Below are positions 54,587-62,967 of a stretch of 64,000 nucleotides of DNA, in pieces. The DNA comes from a virus. The notes under the pieces are model-generated. The model was not told the DNA's origin and searched no databases. It was given only the letters and a program-made list of their open reading frames with translations. The stretch lies in the IMG/VR virus record IMGVR_UViG_3300046328_000221, positions 1 through 64,000 of that record. One strand, written 5' to 3'. The translations under genes were made by a program, and so were the position numbers. Position 1 is the first letter of the stretch; each line of letters starts with the position of its first letter.

Positions 54587-54615
54587 TTGACAACCTATAG
54601 AAAATATGTCATAAT
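54587..54615 (+). promoter_or_regulatory. sigma70-type promoter of the polymerase operon
   Basis: TTGACA (54587-54592), 17 nt ending TGT, CATAAT (54610-54615). AAGGA ribosome site before the ATG at 54649. Confidence 0.75.
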
Positions 54616-54648
54616 TTTATATATTATAAAAATAACATTAAGGAAAAT

Positions 54649-57600
54649 ATGAGTTACGCAGGGCTTCACGTTCACACGCATTACAGTTTGTTTGACGGAA
54701 TCGCCACCCCACAGGAATATGTGGATCGTGCAGTAGCGTTGGGTATGCCAGCTATTGCAATTACTGACCATGGATCTCTATCTGGTCACCGTGAAATGTA
54801 TCGTGCTGCCAAAGAAGCAGGCATTAAGCCTATCCTTGGCCTTGAGGGGTATATTACTAAAGATCGCCTACATCACGAAGATAAAAAGGCTAACAATGAC
54901 CCACTAGATCTTAACTATAATCACCTTATTATTCTTGCTAAGAATGCCCAGGGATTAGAAAACCTAAATAGACTTAATGAAATTGGTTGGACAGAGGGCT
55001 TTTACAAAAAGCCACGTATTGACTGGAAAGTCCTAGAGCAATACAAAGAAGGTCTAATTATTACATCAGGATGTCTATCTGGTGTCCTAGCTAAGGCTAT
55101 TGAGGCAAATGAGTTTGCATATGCAAAAGACCATATCAAGTGGTGTAAAGAAACTTTCGGTGATGACTACTACATTGAGGTAATGCCACACAATCCTCCA
55201 GAGATTAACAAGGCTCTTCTTGAACTTGCAGATGAATTTGGGGTATCTCCAGTAGTAACACCAGACTGTCACCACTCAGACCCATCTCAGAAAGAAATTC
55301 AAGAGCTAAAACTAATTCTTAATACCTATTCTAATCAGGTACAAAAGGATGCCAGCTATGATGGCTCTAAGAAGTATGAAAACTTGATGGATAAGCTTGA
55401 CTACCTATATGGTGCAGATCGTCAAATGTCATTTAATAAGTTTGAGATTCACCTATTGTCAGATGCAGAGATGCGTAGTGCCATGGAAGCCCAGGGTATT
55501 GACCGTGAAGACATGTACCAGGCCACTCTTGATATCGTAGCTAAAATTGAAGACTACGACATTAAAGACCATGCAGATCTCTTGCCTGTTCAGTATAAAG
55601 ATCCAGACAAAGAGTTGTATGAACTAGCTATAGTTGGATTGGCTGATCGTGGTCTTGAAGGTAAGCAGGAATATCTAGATCGTCTAGATGAAGAACTTAA
55701 GGTAATCAAAGATAAGAACTTTGGGCCATATTTCCTTGTTGTACGAAGCATGATTGCTTGGGCTAAAAAGGAAGACATTATGGTTGGTCCAGGTCGTGGT
55801 TCTGCTGCAGGTTCGCTGCTTTGCTATGCCCTAGGAATTACAGATATTGATCCAATTCAACATGGACTTTTGTTCTTCCGTTTTATTAACCCAGAACGTA
55901 ATGACTTCCCAGATATCGATACAGATATCCAGGATTCACGTCGTGAAGAAGTAAAGGATTACCTTGTTCGTCAGTATCGCCACGTTGCTTCTATTGCAAC
56001 ATTTCTTGAATTTAAGGGCAAGGGTATGGTTCGTGATATTGCTCGTACACTTAATATTCCGCTACCAGATGTCAACAAAGTTCTAAAGCTAGTTGATGAT
56101 TGGGATGATTACTGTAACTCAAAATCAACTGCTGAGTTCCGTGAAAAGTATCCAGAGATTGAGCTATATGGCGAACAGCTACGTGGTCGTATTCGTGGAA
56201 CTGGTATTCACGCTGCAGGTGTTGTTACATCTAAGGAGCCTATCTTTAGATTTGCACCTATGGAAACTCGCACGGCACCAGGAACTAAGGAACGCATTCC
56301 AGTAGTAGCAGTAGACATGGCAGAGGCAGAGCGTATTGGTCTAATTAAAATCGATGCTCTTGGTCTAAAGACTCTATCAGTTCTTCAAGATACTCTAAAG
56401 ATTATCGAAGAGCGAGATGGCAAAAAGATTGAGCTTCTAAAGATTGATATGGAAGACAAGAATGTATACTCTATGCTATCTGACGGATATACAAAGGGTG
56501 TGTTCCAATGTGAAGCTACTCCATATACTAACTTGCTAGTTAAGATGGGTGTCAAGAACTTTGCAGAACTTGCTGCATCTAATGCTCTAGTTCGTCCAGG
56601 TGCTGCTAATACTATTGGTAAAGACTACATTGCTCGTAAGCATGGCAAGCAGAATATCTCATATCACCACCAAGTAATGAAAGCATTTACTGCTGAAACT
56701 TATGGATGTATCCTATACCAGGAACAGGTTATGCAGGCTTGTACCGAACTTGGTGGGATGACTATGGCAGAGGCCGATAAGGTTCGTAAGATCATTGGTA
56801 AGAAGAAGGATGCCCGTGAATTTGACGCATATCGTGATCAATTTGTTACTGGGGCATCTAGATTCCTACGCCCAGAGGTCGCAGAAGAGCTGTGGACGGA
56901 CTTTGAGGCCCACGCTGGGTACTCTTTCAACAAGTCTCACGCTGTGGCTTATTCGACGCTCTCATACTGGACCGCTTGGTTGAAGTACTATTACCCAATT
57001 GAGTTTATGTATTCATTGCTTAAGAATGAGAAGGATAAGGATGCTCGTACAGAGTATCTAATTGAAGCAAAGCGTATGGGTATTCCAGTTCGTCTACCAC
57101 ACATCAATGAGTCAGACATTGACTTTAAGATTGAGGGTAAGGGAATTCGTTTCGGACTATCAGCTATTAAGTTTATTAGTGATAACATTGCTAGTAAGTA
57201 TATTGCAGCCCGTCCATTTGCTTCTTATAAAGAGGTTGAAGACTTTACTTTTGGCAAGGGCAATGGAGTTAACAGTCGTGCTCTAAATGCTATGCGTGTT
57301 GTTGGTGCAGTTACTTTTGAGGATCAGCCACGTAATGATGAAGAGATTAAAGAAAATCTATACGAATACCTAAACCTACCAGAATTTAATATGTCTGTTC
57401 CTGCTCACTATCATGCATTTATTAATGATGTTGAAGAGTTTGAAGAAAAGGGAGCATACGTTATTATGGGTATGGTCAAGGGAATTAAGCGTGGTAAAGG
57501 TTGGTCACGTGTAGAAATTCTAGACAAGACTGGTAGCGTGGGTATCTTTGATGAAGAGGAAAGTTCAATTGAGGCAGGTAGAACATACATAGTCTTAGCT

Positions 57601-57921
57601 AGTGATAACAGAATTGTCTCAGCAGTTCCAGTAGATGAGATTAAAGGATCAGAATCTGGTCTAGTTAAAATTCTAAATTATCGCATGTTGCCTTTCAAAG
57701 AGGATGAACTGTTTGTGGTATCATTTAAACCTAGAATTACAAAAGCAGGAAAGAAAATGGCAGCACTAGTTTTGGCAGACGTTAGTCGTGAACTACACAG
57801 TGTCACTGTATTTCCTACAGCATTCCCTCAAGCGTACATGAGGATTCAAGAGGGAAGTGCATACAAGTTTAAGCTTGGTAAAACTAAAGATGGAACAACT
57901 ATTATGGAAGAAGTAAAATAA
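54649..57921 (+). CDS. dnaE: DNA polymerase III alpha subunit, DnaE-type (1090 aa)
   Basis: PHP domain at the N-terminus (LHVHTHYSLFDG, AITDHGSLSGHREMY). Family C polymerase active site: GPGRGSAAGSLLCYALGITDIDPI (about 380-403), PDIDTDIQDSRR (about 421-432, two catalytic Asp) and GLIKIDALGLKTLSVL (third Asp near 569). Helix-hairpin-helix region and C-terminal OB domain (YVIMGMVKGIKRGKGWSRVE). Replicates the phage genome. A little shorter than bacterial DnaE (about 1160). TAATG coupling to the redoxin gene. Confidence 0.95.
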   Translation: MSYAGLHVHTHYSLFDGIATPQEYVDRAVALGMPAIAITDHGSLSGHREMYRAAKEAGIKPILGLEGYITKDRLHHEDKKANNDPLDLNYNHLIILAKNAQGLENLNRLNEIGWTEGFYKKPRIDWKVLEQYKEGLIITSGCLSGVLAKAIEANEFAYAKDHIKWCKETFGDDYYIEVMPHNPPEINKALLELADEFGVSPVVTPDCHHSDPSQKEIQELKLILNTYSNQVQKDASYDGSKKYENLMDKLDYLYGADRQMSFNKFEIHLLSDAEMRSAMEAQGIDREDMYQATLDIVAKIEDYDIKDHADLLPVQYKDPDKELYELAIVGLADRGLEGKQEYLDRLDEELKVIKDKNFGPYFLVVRSMIAWAKKEDIMVGPGRGSAAGSLLCYALGITDIDPIQHGLLFFRFINPERNDFPDIDTDIQDSRREEVKDYLVRQYRHVASIATFLEFKGKGMVRDIARTLNIPLPDVNKVLKLVDDWDDYCNSKSTAEFREKYPEIELYGEQLRGRIRGTGIHAAGVVTSKEPIFRFAPMETRTAPGTKERIPVVAVDMAEAERIGLIKIDALGLKTLSVLQDTLKIIEERDGKKIELLKIDMEDKNVYSMLSDGYTKGVFQCEATPYTNLLVKMGVKNFAELAASNALVRPGAANTIGKDYIARKHGKQNISYHHQVMKAFTAETYGCILYQEQVMQACTELGGMTMAEADKVRKIIGKKKDAREFDAYRDQFVTGASRFLRPEVAEELWTDFEAHAGYSFNKSHAVAYSTLSYWTAWLKYYYPIEFMYSLLKNEKDKDARTEYLIEAKRMGIPVRLPHINESDIDFKIEGKGIRFGLSAIKFISDNIASKYIAARPFASYKEVEDFTFGKGNGVNSRALNAMRVVGAVTFEDQPRNDEEIKENLYEYLNLPEFNMSVPAHYHAFINDVEEFEEKGAYVIMGMVKGIKRGKGWSRVEILDKTGSVGIFDEEESSIEAGRTYIVLASDNRIVSAVPVDEIKGSESGLVKILNYRMLPFKEDELFVVSFKPRITKAGKKMAALVLADVSRELHSVTVFPTAFPQAYMRIQEGSAYKFKLGKTKDGTTIMEEVK

Positions 57922-58142
57922 TGATTACAGTATATTCAAAACCAGCCTGCGTCCAATGTGAACAGACAAAGAAACTACTAACTAAGAATGGTCTTGAGTT
58001 TGAGACTATCGATATCACAGAAGATCAATCTGCATACGATAAGATCGTAGCAATGGGCTTTCAGGCAGCCCCTGTGGTCATTACAGATGATGATGCATGG
58101 GCAGGATTTAATCCTGTTAAAATTAATGGATTGGTGGCATAA
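57921..58142 (+). CDS. nrdH: NrdH-like glutaredoxin (73 aa)
   Basis: ITVYSKPACVQCEQTKKLLT carries the redox pair Cys10-x2-Cys13 (CVQC) and QAAPVVITDD supplies the cis-Pro loop (here AAPVV). NrdH proteins reduce class Ib ribonucleotide reductase. No reductase gene is in the window, so it may feed the host enzyme. Sandwiched between polymerase and recombinase. Confidence 0.9.
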   Translation: MITVYSKPACVQCEQTKKLLTKNGLEFETIDITEDQSAYDKIVAMGFQAAPVVITDDDAWAGFNPVKINGLVA

Positions 58143-58144
58143 GA

Positions 58145-59149
58145 ATGACTACTATGGAAGAAGCTCTTGCAGCTCTAGATCCACGTATCCGCAAGCGTTT
58201 GTCAAATGGGGTAGGATTTAAGACTGAGTATCAGGCAACGCCTAGCTATGGCTTGAACCGTGCACTAAATGGCGGATTGCCTATGGGTAGACAAGTTCTG
58301 ATTTGGGGATCAAAGTCATCAGCTAAGTCATCTCTATGTCTTCAAATGATTGCTATTGCCCAGCAAGAAGGAAAGCTTTGTGCTTGGATTGATGCAGAGA
58401 TGTCATATTCTGAAGAGTGGGCAAAAGCTCTTGGGGTAGATACAGAACAACTCATTGTGTCTCAGGCACGTACTATTAATGAAATGGTAGATGTGGGAAC
58501 TAACCTGATGAATGCAGGTGTAGACCTAATTGTAGTAGACTCTATTACATCTCTTCTGCCTGCAATTTATTTTGAAAAGGATTCAGATGAACTTAAACAA
58601 TTGGAAAACACTAAGCAAATTGGTGCTGAGTCAAGAGACTTTAGTAACGCTTGGAAAATGCTTAATTACGCAAACAACAAAGTTAAGCCAACGCTTTTTG
58701 TACTTATCAGCCAATCTCGCAATAACATTAGTGCTATGTATACTAGTCAACAGCCTTCTGGTGGTCAAGCTACTAAGTTCTATTCTTCAACTGTTATTAA
58801 ACTCTTCTCGTCTGAATCAGACAACCAGGCTATTAAGGGTAAGATTGCTGTCGGAGATAAGCTTATTGAGGAAAAGGTTGGACGTAAAGTTCGCTGGGAG
58901 GTTCAGTTTTCAAAAACTTCTCCAGCTTTCCAGTCTGGTGAATACGACTTTTATTTCAGGGGCGATGTTGGCATTGATAGCGTTGGTGACCTTGTGGACA
59001 CTGCAGAACTTATGGGTATTGTTAGTCGCACTGGGGCTTGGTATATTCTCCCAGACGGCTCTAAGGTCCAGGGTAGAGAAGCTTTTGTCAACCGTGTTCG
59101 TGAAGATTTAGATCTACAGGATTCAATCAAGGCACAGGTAAATGGCTAA
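58145..59149 (+). CDS. RecA/UvsX-like recombinase (334 aa)
   Basis: Walker A is VLIWGSKSSAKSSLCL (about 51-66), with Ala replacing the second Gly of the usual GxxxxGKS/T. Then come LCAWIDAEMSYSEEWAKALG, and Walker B VDLIVVDSITSLLPA. FVLISQSRNNI matches the L1/ATP-sensing region. Fold and order are those of RecA; the recombinase acts in strand exchange and replication restart. Start could be at either of two ATGs 9 nt apart. Confidence 0.87.
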   Translation: MTTMEEALAALDPRIRKRLSNGVGFKTEYQATPSYGLNRALNGGLPMGRQVLIWGSKSSAKSSLCLQMIAIAQQEGKLCAWIDAEMSYSEEWAKALGVDTEQLIVSQARTINEMVDVGTNLMNAGVDLIVVDSITSLLPAIYFEKDSDELKQLENTKQIGAESRDFSNAWKMLNYANNKVKPTLFVLISQSRNNISAMYTSQQPSGGQATKFYSSTVIKLFSSESDNQAIKGKIAVGDKLIEEKVGRKVRWEVQFSKTSPAFQSGEYDFYFRGDVGIDSVGDLVDTAELMGIVSRTGAWYILPDGSKVQGREAFVNRVREDLDLQDSIKAQVNG

Positions 59150-59321
59150 GTATACAGTATTTCACGGTCAGTTTACTTGCCACGTCTGTAAGACAGAGGT
59201 TAGCTCATTGAGATCATATCCAGATACTAAAGAATTAACCTGGATGTGCTCAGAAAAGCATCTAAGCAAAGTAAATCTGTCATATAAAAAGATTAAGAAG
59301 GACTATGAGCGAGAAAAATGA
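59142..59321 (+). CDS. small zinc-binding protein (59 aa)
   Basis: MAKYTVFHGQFTCHVCKTEV with CHVC at 13-16 and CSEKH at about 36-40: a CxxC...C..xH zinc knuckle, then a basic helix (KKIKKDYEREK). Overlaps genes on both sides by 8 and 17 nt. Function unknown; probably nucleic-acid binding. Confidence 0.6.
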   Translation: MAKYTVFHGQFTCHVCKTEVSSLRSYPDTKELTWMCSEKHLSKVNLSYKKIKKDYEREK

Positions 59322-59598
59322 GAGTAAGAGAATAGGTGCTAAACAGCACAAAAACTCTGGTAGAGGGACTCATAAGGGCGATGCTACATGGGAAAACTTT
59401 ACAGTAGACTTCAAAGAGGTTGGTAAATCATTTACCATCAATAAGGAAGTCTGGGCAAAGGCAACAACAGATGCAATTAGAAATGGTAATGATCCAGCCA
59501 TCGTTGTTGTCATAGGATCTGAGGGTATAAAGACAAGACTTGCTTTAATAGAACTATCCTTGCTAGAACAGCTGATTAATGGTATAATAGAAGAATAA
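59305..59598 (+). CDS. PD-(D/E)xK Holliday junction resolvase-like protein (97 aa)
   Basis: KRIGAKQHKNSGRGTHKGDA followed by FTVDFKEVGKSFTINKEVW. A GD...(V)DFK motif pair sits where small phage resolvases carry GD...E.K, then a helix AKATTDAIRNGNDPAIVVVI. I read it as a diverged RecB-like/Mrr-type resolvase; the Glu of ExK is Asp here. Cannot exclude a catalytically dead relative. Confidence 0.55.
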   Translation: MSEKNESKRIGAKQHKNSGRGTHKGDATWENFTVDFKEVGKSFTINKEVWAKATTDAIRNGNDPAIVVVIGSEGIKTRLALIELSLLEQLINGIIEE

Positions 59599-59613
59599 CA
59601 CTGGAGACAATAA

Positions 59614-59919
59614 ATGGAACATGAAACAACAACAATAGATAAAGTAAATGGTCTAACAGAAATTGCAGACTTTATGAATGACGAAGAGCTAACTCAAGCT
59701 CTTACTTTCATAGCTAAGATCATCATTAAACCAGATATTCCACTTAATGTCGCCACACTAGAAATCGTTAGACTTCAGGCAATTGCTGCAAAGATGTCTT
59801 TTAAAGCAACTTGGATGACTAACGTAGACAAAGGAGATAGAGCGAAGAAGAATATCTACTATACAGCTGCTGAGGCCATCAATGACCTAGTATCTGCATT
59901 GAAGTATATTACTCGCTAA
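59614..59919 (+). CDS. conserved helical actinophage protein (101 aa)
   Basis: LNVATLEIVRLQAIAAKMSF then KATWMTNVDKGDRAKKNIYY, TAAEAINDLVSALKYI: blocks familiar from actinophage replication regions between recombinase and exonuclease genes. All-helical; function unknown. GGAGA ribosome site. Confidence 0.7.
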   Translation: MEHETTTIDKVNGLTEIADFMNDEELTQALTFIAKIIIKPDIPLNVATLEIVRLQAIAAKMSFKATWMTNVDKGDRAKKNIYYTAAEAINDLVSALKYITR

Positions 59920-59926
59920 TCACATC

Positions 59927-60736
59927 ATGGCAAAAAGTTTACTACAGCAGGTTATGCTAAAGAAGATCGACAACAGTGGTCCATCTTTTATTGACAAGCA
60001 AGCACTAATTGATAAGATTCAATCTGGATACACAGTAAATCGTGTAGACAAGTTTACAACCAAAAAGACATTTGCACCTAGTACTATTGCATATTCTCAT
60101 GGAGAATGTCCTCGTTACTGGTACCTTGCTTTTACTGGTGCTAACTTTACTGATAATGCTGATGCATACGGTGGTGCTAATATGACTGCTGGTACTAAAT
60201 CACATGAGCGTATTCAGGAAGCAATGGGTAATGTCCCTGGCTTCTTAGTCGATTCAGAATTTAAGATTACTTATAATGATCCTCCAATCTTTGGATTTGG
60301 TGATGTCATGCTTAACTGGGAAGGCGAAGAACTTCTTGGTGAAATCAAGACTATGCCAAACGAAGGATTTGAATATCGTAAGCAAGCAGGGAAGCCAAAG
60401 ACTGGCCACCTTGTACAGCTACTTATTTATATGAAGATCAAGAATAAGAATAAAGCCGTATTGATTTATGAAAACAAGAATAATCACGAACTGTTGATTT
60501 TCCCTGTTGAACTTAGTCAGTACTATTTTGAGTGGGTTGAAAATGCATTTGAATGGATGCGAACAGTTCGAAAAGCTTGGGAGAATAAAGAACTTCCAAC
60601 AAAGAACTATCGCTCTAATTCTAAAATCTGTAAGACATGTCCAATTAAGGAAGCATGTGACGCAGCTGGCATTGGGGAGATCAAGATTAAATCTCTGGAG
60701 CCTATAGATGAAAACCAAGCATTGCCAGTGGTGTGA
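59927..60736 (+). CDS. Cas4/RecB-like exonuclease with Fe-S cysteines (269 aa)
   Basis: Cys61 (HGECPRYWY) and a C-terminal triplet Cys235, Cys238 and Cys244 (CKTCPIKEAC) form the 4Fe-4S set of Cas4/AddB-type nucleases. Active site: His93 (KSHERI), Asp126 (GFGDVML), Glu139-x-Lys141 (LLGEIKT) and Gln164 (QLLIYM). Processes DNA ends for recombination with the RecA-like protein upstream. Phage-encoded relatives are common without any CRISPR locus, and none is seen here. Confidence 0.87.
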   Translation: MAKSLLQQVMLKKIDNSGPSFIDKQALIDKIQSGYTVNRVDKFTTKKTFAPSTIAYSHGECPRYWYLAFTGANFTDNADAYGGANMTAGTKSHERIQEAMGNVPGFLVDSEFKITYNDPPIFGFGDVMLNWEGEELLGEIKTMPNEGFEYRKQAGKPKTGHLVQLLIYMKIKNKNKAVLIYENKNNHELLIFPVELSQYYFEWVENAFEWMRTVRKAWENKELPTKNYRSNSKICKTCPIKEACDAAGIGEIKIKSLEPIDENQALPVV

Positions 60737-60998
60737 TCACACCTTTGAGACTAATATCTCATATCAAATATATTGTTCTTCTGAATGTAGAGAGTCTGCA
60801 ACCAAAGAAAAAATTGCAGCACGGTATCTACAGACTAGAAGGACTAGGCGTAGTGGGAAAAACAGGGTATGTAAATCTTGTGAGCAAAGCTTGTCTATCT
60901 ATAATGATAATGATCTGTGCTTAAACTGTGATGTAAATCCGAAAGATGTTTTAAAAGCATTGAAGGATATTAAAGGATTAGCAAATGGTAAAAATTAG
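60708..60998 (+). CDS. double zinc-knuckle protein (96 aa)
   Basis: CQWCDHTFET then CSSEC (6-28), basic linker (RRTRRSGKNR), CKSC and CLNC (55-73), helix to the end. Two zinc sites joined by an Arg-rich segment suggest nucleic acid binding. Overlaps the exonuclease gene by 29 nt and the resolvase gene by 14 nt. Confidence 0.65.
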   Translation: MKTKHCQWCDHTFETNISYQIYCSSECRESATKEKIAARYLQTRRTRRSGKNRVCKSCEQSLSIYNDNDLCLNCDVNPKDVLKALKDIKGLANGKN

Positions 60999-61560
60999 TG
61001 CTGTTAATGAAAAGCCAAAAGTAGTATGTAGTATTGATGCTAGTACTAACAGTCTGGCATTTGCCATATTCTCCGACCTTTCATTAATAAGCATTGGCAA
61101 GATCAATTTCCAGGGTACTAATACATACGCTAAAGTTGCAGATGCTGCTAAGAAAACGGTATCATTCTTTAAAGAGTTTGAAATTGATGCCATTGTGATT
61201 GAACATACAGTCTTTATGAATAGTCCTAAGACTCAGGCTGATCTAGCATTGGTTCAGGGTGCACTTTTAGGGGCAGCAAGTATCAATAATATTAAAATTG
61301 CTGGTTCAATCAATCCAATTACTTGGCAATCATATATTGGAAATAACAAGCTTACTTCTGCTGAAAAACAGGAGCTTATGAAACAGTACCCAGATAAGTC
61401 AAAAGCCTGGTATACAACCAGAGCTAGAGATATTAGGAAAATAAGAACTATAGATTTCGTAAATACATATTATGACAAAGATATATCTGATAATGATGTT
61501 GCTGATGCTGTTGGTATTGGGCATTGGGCAATTCATAATTGGGGAAAGTTGACAAAGTAG
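60985..61560 (+). CDS. RuvC-like Holliday junction resolvase (191 aa)
   Basis: RNase H-fold acidic residues: Asp18 in CSIDASTNSLAFAI, Glu73 in DAIVIEHTVF and the C-terminal pair in SDNDVADAVGIGHWA. QADLALVQGALLGAA between them is the conserved helix. Cuts branched recombination or replication intermediates before packaging. Second branched-DNA nuclease besides the endonuclease VII-like gene at 10014. Confidence 0.88.
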   Translation: MVKISAVNEKPKVVCSIDASTNSLAFAIFSDLSLISIGKINFQGTNTYAKVADAAKKTVSFFKEFEIDAIVIEHTVFMNSPKTQADLALVQGALLGAASINNIKIAGSINPITWQSYIGNNKLTSAEKQELMKQYPDKSKAWYTTRARDIRKIRTIDFVNTYYDKDISDNDVADAVGIGHWAIHNWGKLTK

Positions 61561-61565
61561 TATGA

Positions 61566-61571
61566 TATAAT
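61566..61571 (+). promoter_or_regulatory. extended -10 promoter of the HNH gene
   Basis: TGATATAAT right after the RuvC stop, ATG 6 nt downstream; leaderless. Confidence 0.7.
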
Positions 61572-61577
61572 TTTCTT

Positions 61578-62063
61578 ATGGGAAGAAAATTTTATAATGG
61601 ATATAAACAAGGGCTATGGACCATAGTTAACTATCCAGCAAAAAGCAAAAAGGCATTGATGAGATGCAGTTGTGGTTACGAAACTTGGAACTTTTTATCT
61701 AACCTATCTTCTCACAATTCTCAAGGTTGCAGAAAATGCATGTTGCAAACTCCAGCACATAGAACCTATCTTTTAGTTCTTAGAACTGCAAGCAGGAGAT
61801 CAATTAAGTGGAATATTTCAGAAGAGGCCTGGGTCACAATCTCACAACAGGACTGCTTTTACTGTGGAGCTAAGCCGTCTAATATGATTACAGAATATGG
61901 ATACCCATATAATGGATTAGACCGAATTGATTCAAATGGAATCTATGAGTTGACAAATGTAGTTTCCTGCTGTAAGATTTGCAATAGATCAAAAAGTGAT
62001 ATTACACAAGAAGAGTTTTATAGCTGGATAAGGAAAGCCTATGAGCAAATTATATCAAAGTGA
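61578..62063 (+). CDS. HNH endonuclease, free-standing (161 aa)
   Basis: N-terminal zinc-ribbon part (MRCSCGYETW, CRKCML), then HNH core: DCFYCGAKPSN ... GLDRIDSNGIYELTNVVSCC ... CNRSKSDIT, where the D-R-I and N..S.C..CN.SK residues form the catalytic and zinc motif. Such genes are often mobile (homing) and have their own promoter, as here. It is followed by, and overlaps, a small HTH gene. Confidence 0.82.
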   Translation: MGRKFYNGYKQGLWTIVNYPAKSKKALMRCSCGYETWNFLSNLSSHNSQGCRKCMLQTPAHRTYLLVLRTASRRSIKWNISEEAWVTISQQDCFYCGAKPSNMITEYGYPYNGLDRIDSNGIYELTNVVSCCKICNRSKSDITQEEFYSWIRKAYEQIISK

Positions 62064-62193
62064 AAATTGGCTTCGTAAACGCTATTGGCTAGACAAGAAA
62101 AGTCCAGAAGATATTGCAAAAGAGTGTGGGACAAGCGTAGAGACTATCTATGTTTATCTTGCTAAATTTAAACTTAGGAGATCAAAACGATGA
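62041..62193 (+). CDS. small helix-turn-helix protein, paralogue of 10780-10950 (50 aa)
   Basis: SENWLRKRYWLDKKSPEDIA then KECGTSVETIYVYLAKFKL matches WLRNAYIVQGKEVGEIAKEL NVSVKLVHIKLKEFGI at 10780 position by position in the HTH core. Basic C-terminus. It overlaps the HNH gene by 23 nt and the next gene by 4 nt (ATGA). DNA-binding; target unknown. Confidence 0.7.
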   Translation: MSKLYQSENWLRKRYWLDKKSPEDIAKECGTSVETIYVYLAKFKLRRSKR

Positions 62194-62444
62194 CTATATT
62201 TTTAAGAGAACCACAGGTGACTCTAGAAAATGGAAAAATTATTCAAAATGGGGATCTTATTAAGATTCGTGGAGAGTATGGACTTAGCTTTAAGTTCCAG
62301 AATCTAACTACCAATCCTAATACTGGTGCTCAATGGATTGACTGTTTTGAGATGTTTCGTGGACATGCTGGGGTACTTAGATCATTTAGATCTGATAGAA
62401 TTAAACGTATACCAAAGAGAAGAGTAAAGAAGAATGTCAACTGA
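62190..62444 (+). CDS. conserved actinophage protein near terminase (84 aa)
   Basis: GDLIKIRGEYGLSFKFQNLT then TNPNTGAQWIDCFEMFRGHA and SFRSDRIKRIPKRR form a pattern I know from many actinophages, usually encoded near terminase or replication genes. Small beta barrel-like, basic C-terminus. Function unknown. Confidence 0.78.
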   Translation: MTIFLREPQVTLENGKIIQNGDLIKIRGEYGLSFKFQNLTTNPNTGAQWIDCFEMFRGHAGVLRSFRSDRIKRIPKRRVKKNVN

Positions 62445-62967
62445 AGCAGATTTAATTGCACATCTAGATGAAGTAAATAAGGTAGTAGAGAAATATCTAC
62501 AGGGAGCTGAACCTACACAAATATCTAAAGAGCTTGCCCTACCAAGACAAAAGGTAGTCGCTCATCTGAATGAGTGGAAGATGATGGCATCTGATAATGC
62601 TATTATTCGTGCACGTGCCAAGGAAGCTTTAGCAGGAGCAGATACTCACTACAACAAGCTAATACAAAAAGCCTATGAGGTTATGGATGATGCAACTACT
62701 ACTGCTAATCTTGGTGCTAAGAATGGTGCCATCAAACTTGTAATGGATATTGAGAAGACTCGCATCGACATGCTTCAGAAGGCTGGTCTGCTGGAGAATA
62801 AAGAACTTGCAGAAGAGATGCTAGAGATTGAACGTAAGCAAGATGTCCTTGTTGGTATCCTACGTGATATTGCATCTGAATACCCACAGATCCGTGATGA
62901 AATTATGCGTAGACTCTCTAACGTATCTAGAGAGCAGGAAGTGATCACAATTGTCAACAATGTTTAA
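62434..62967 (+). CDS. terminase small subunit-like DNA-binding protein (177 aa)
   Basis: N-terminal HTH (VVEKYLQGAEPTQISKELAL PRQKVVAHLNEW region), then helical domain (YEVMDDATTTANLGAKNGAI) and a long acidic coiled coil. Such helical proteins bind packaging start sites and hand DNA to the large subunit, whose gene overlaps it by 8 nt. Could alternatively be a separate HTH protein, but position argues for terminase. Confidence 0.75.
   Translation: MSTEADLIAHLDEVNKVVEKYLQGAEPTQISKELALPRQKVVAHLNEWKMMASDNAIIRARAKEALAGADTHYNKLIQKAYEVMDDATTTANLGAKNGAIKLVMDIEKTRIDMLQKAGLLENKELAEEMLEIERKQDVLVGILRDIASEYPQIRDEIMRRLSNVSREQEVITIVNNV

Noticed and set aside
59927-60736. Cas4-like nuclease as a sign of CRISPR adaptation
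   Set aside because: No cas1, cas2 or array in the window; phage-borne Cas4/RecB-like exonucleases are common recombination genes.
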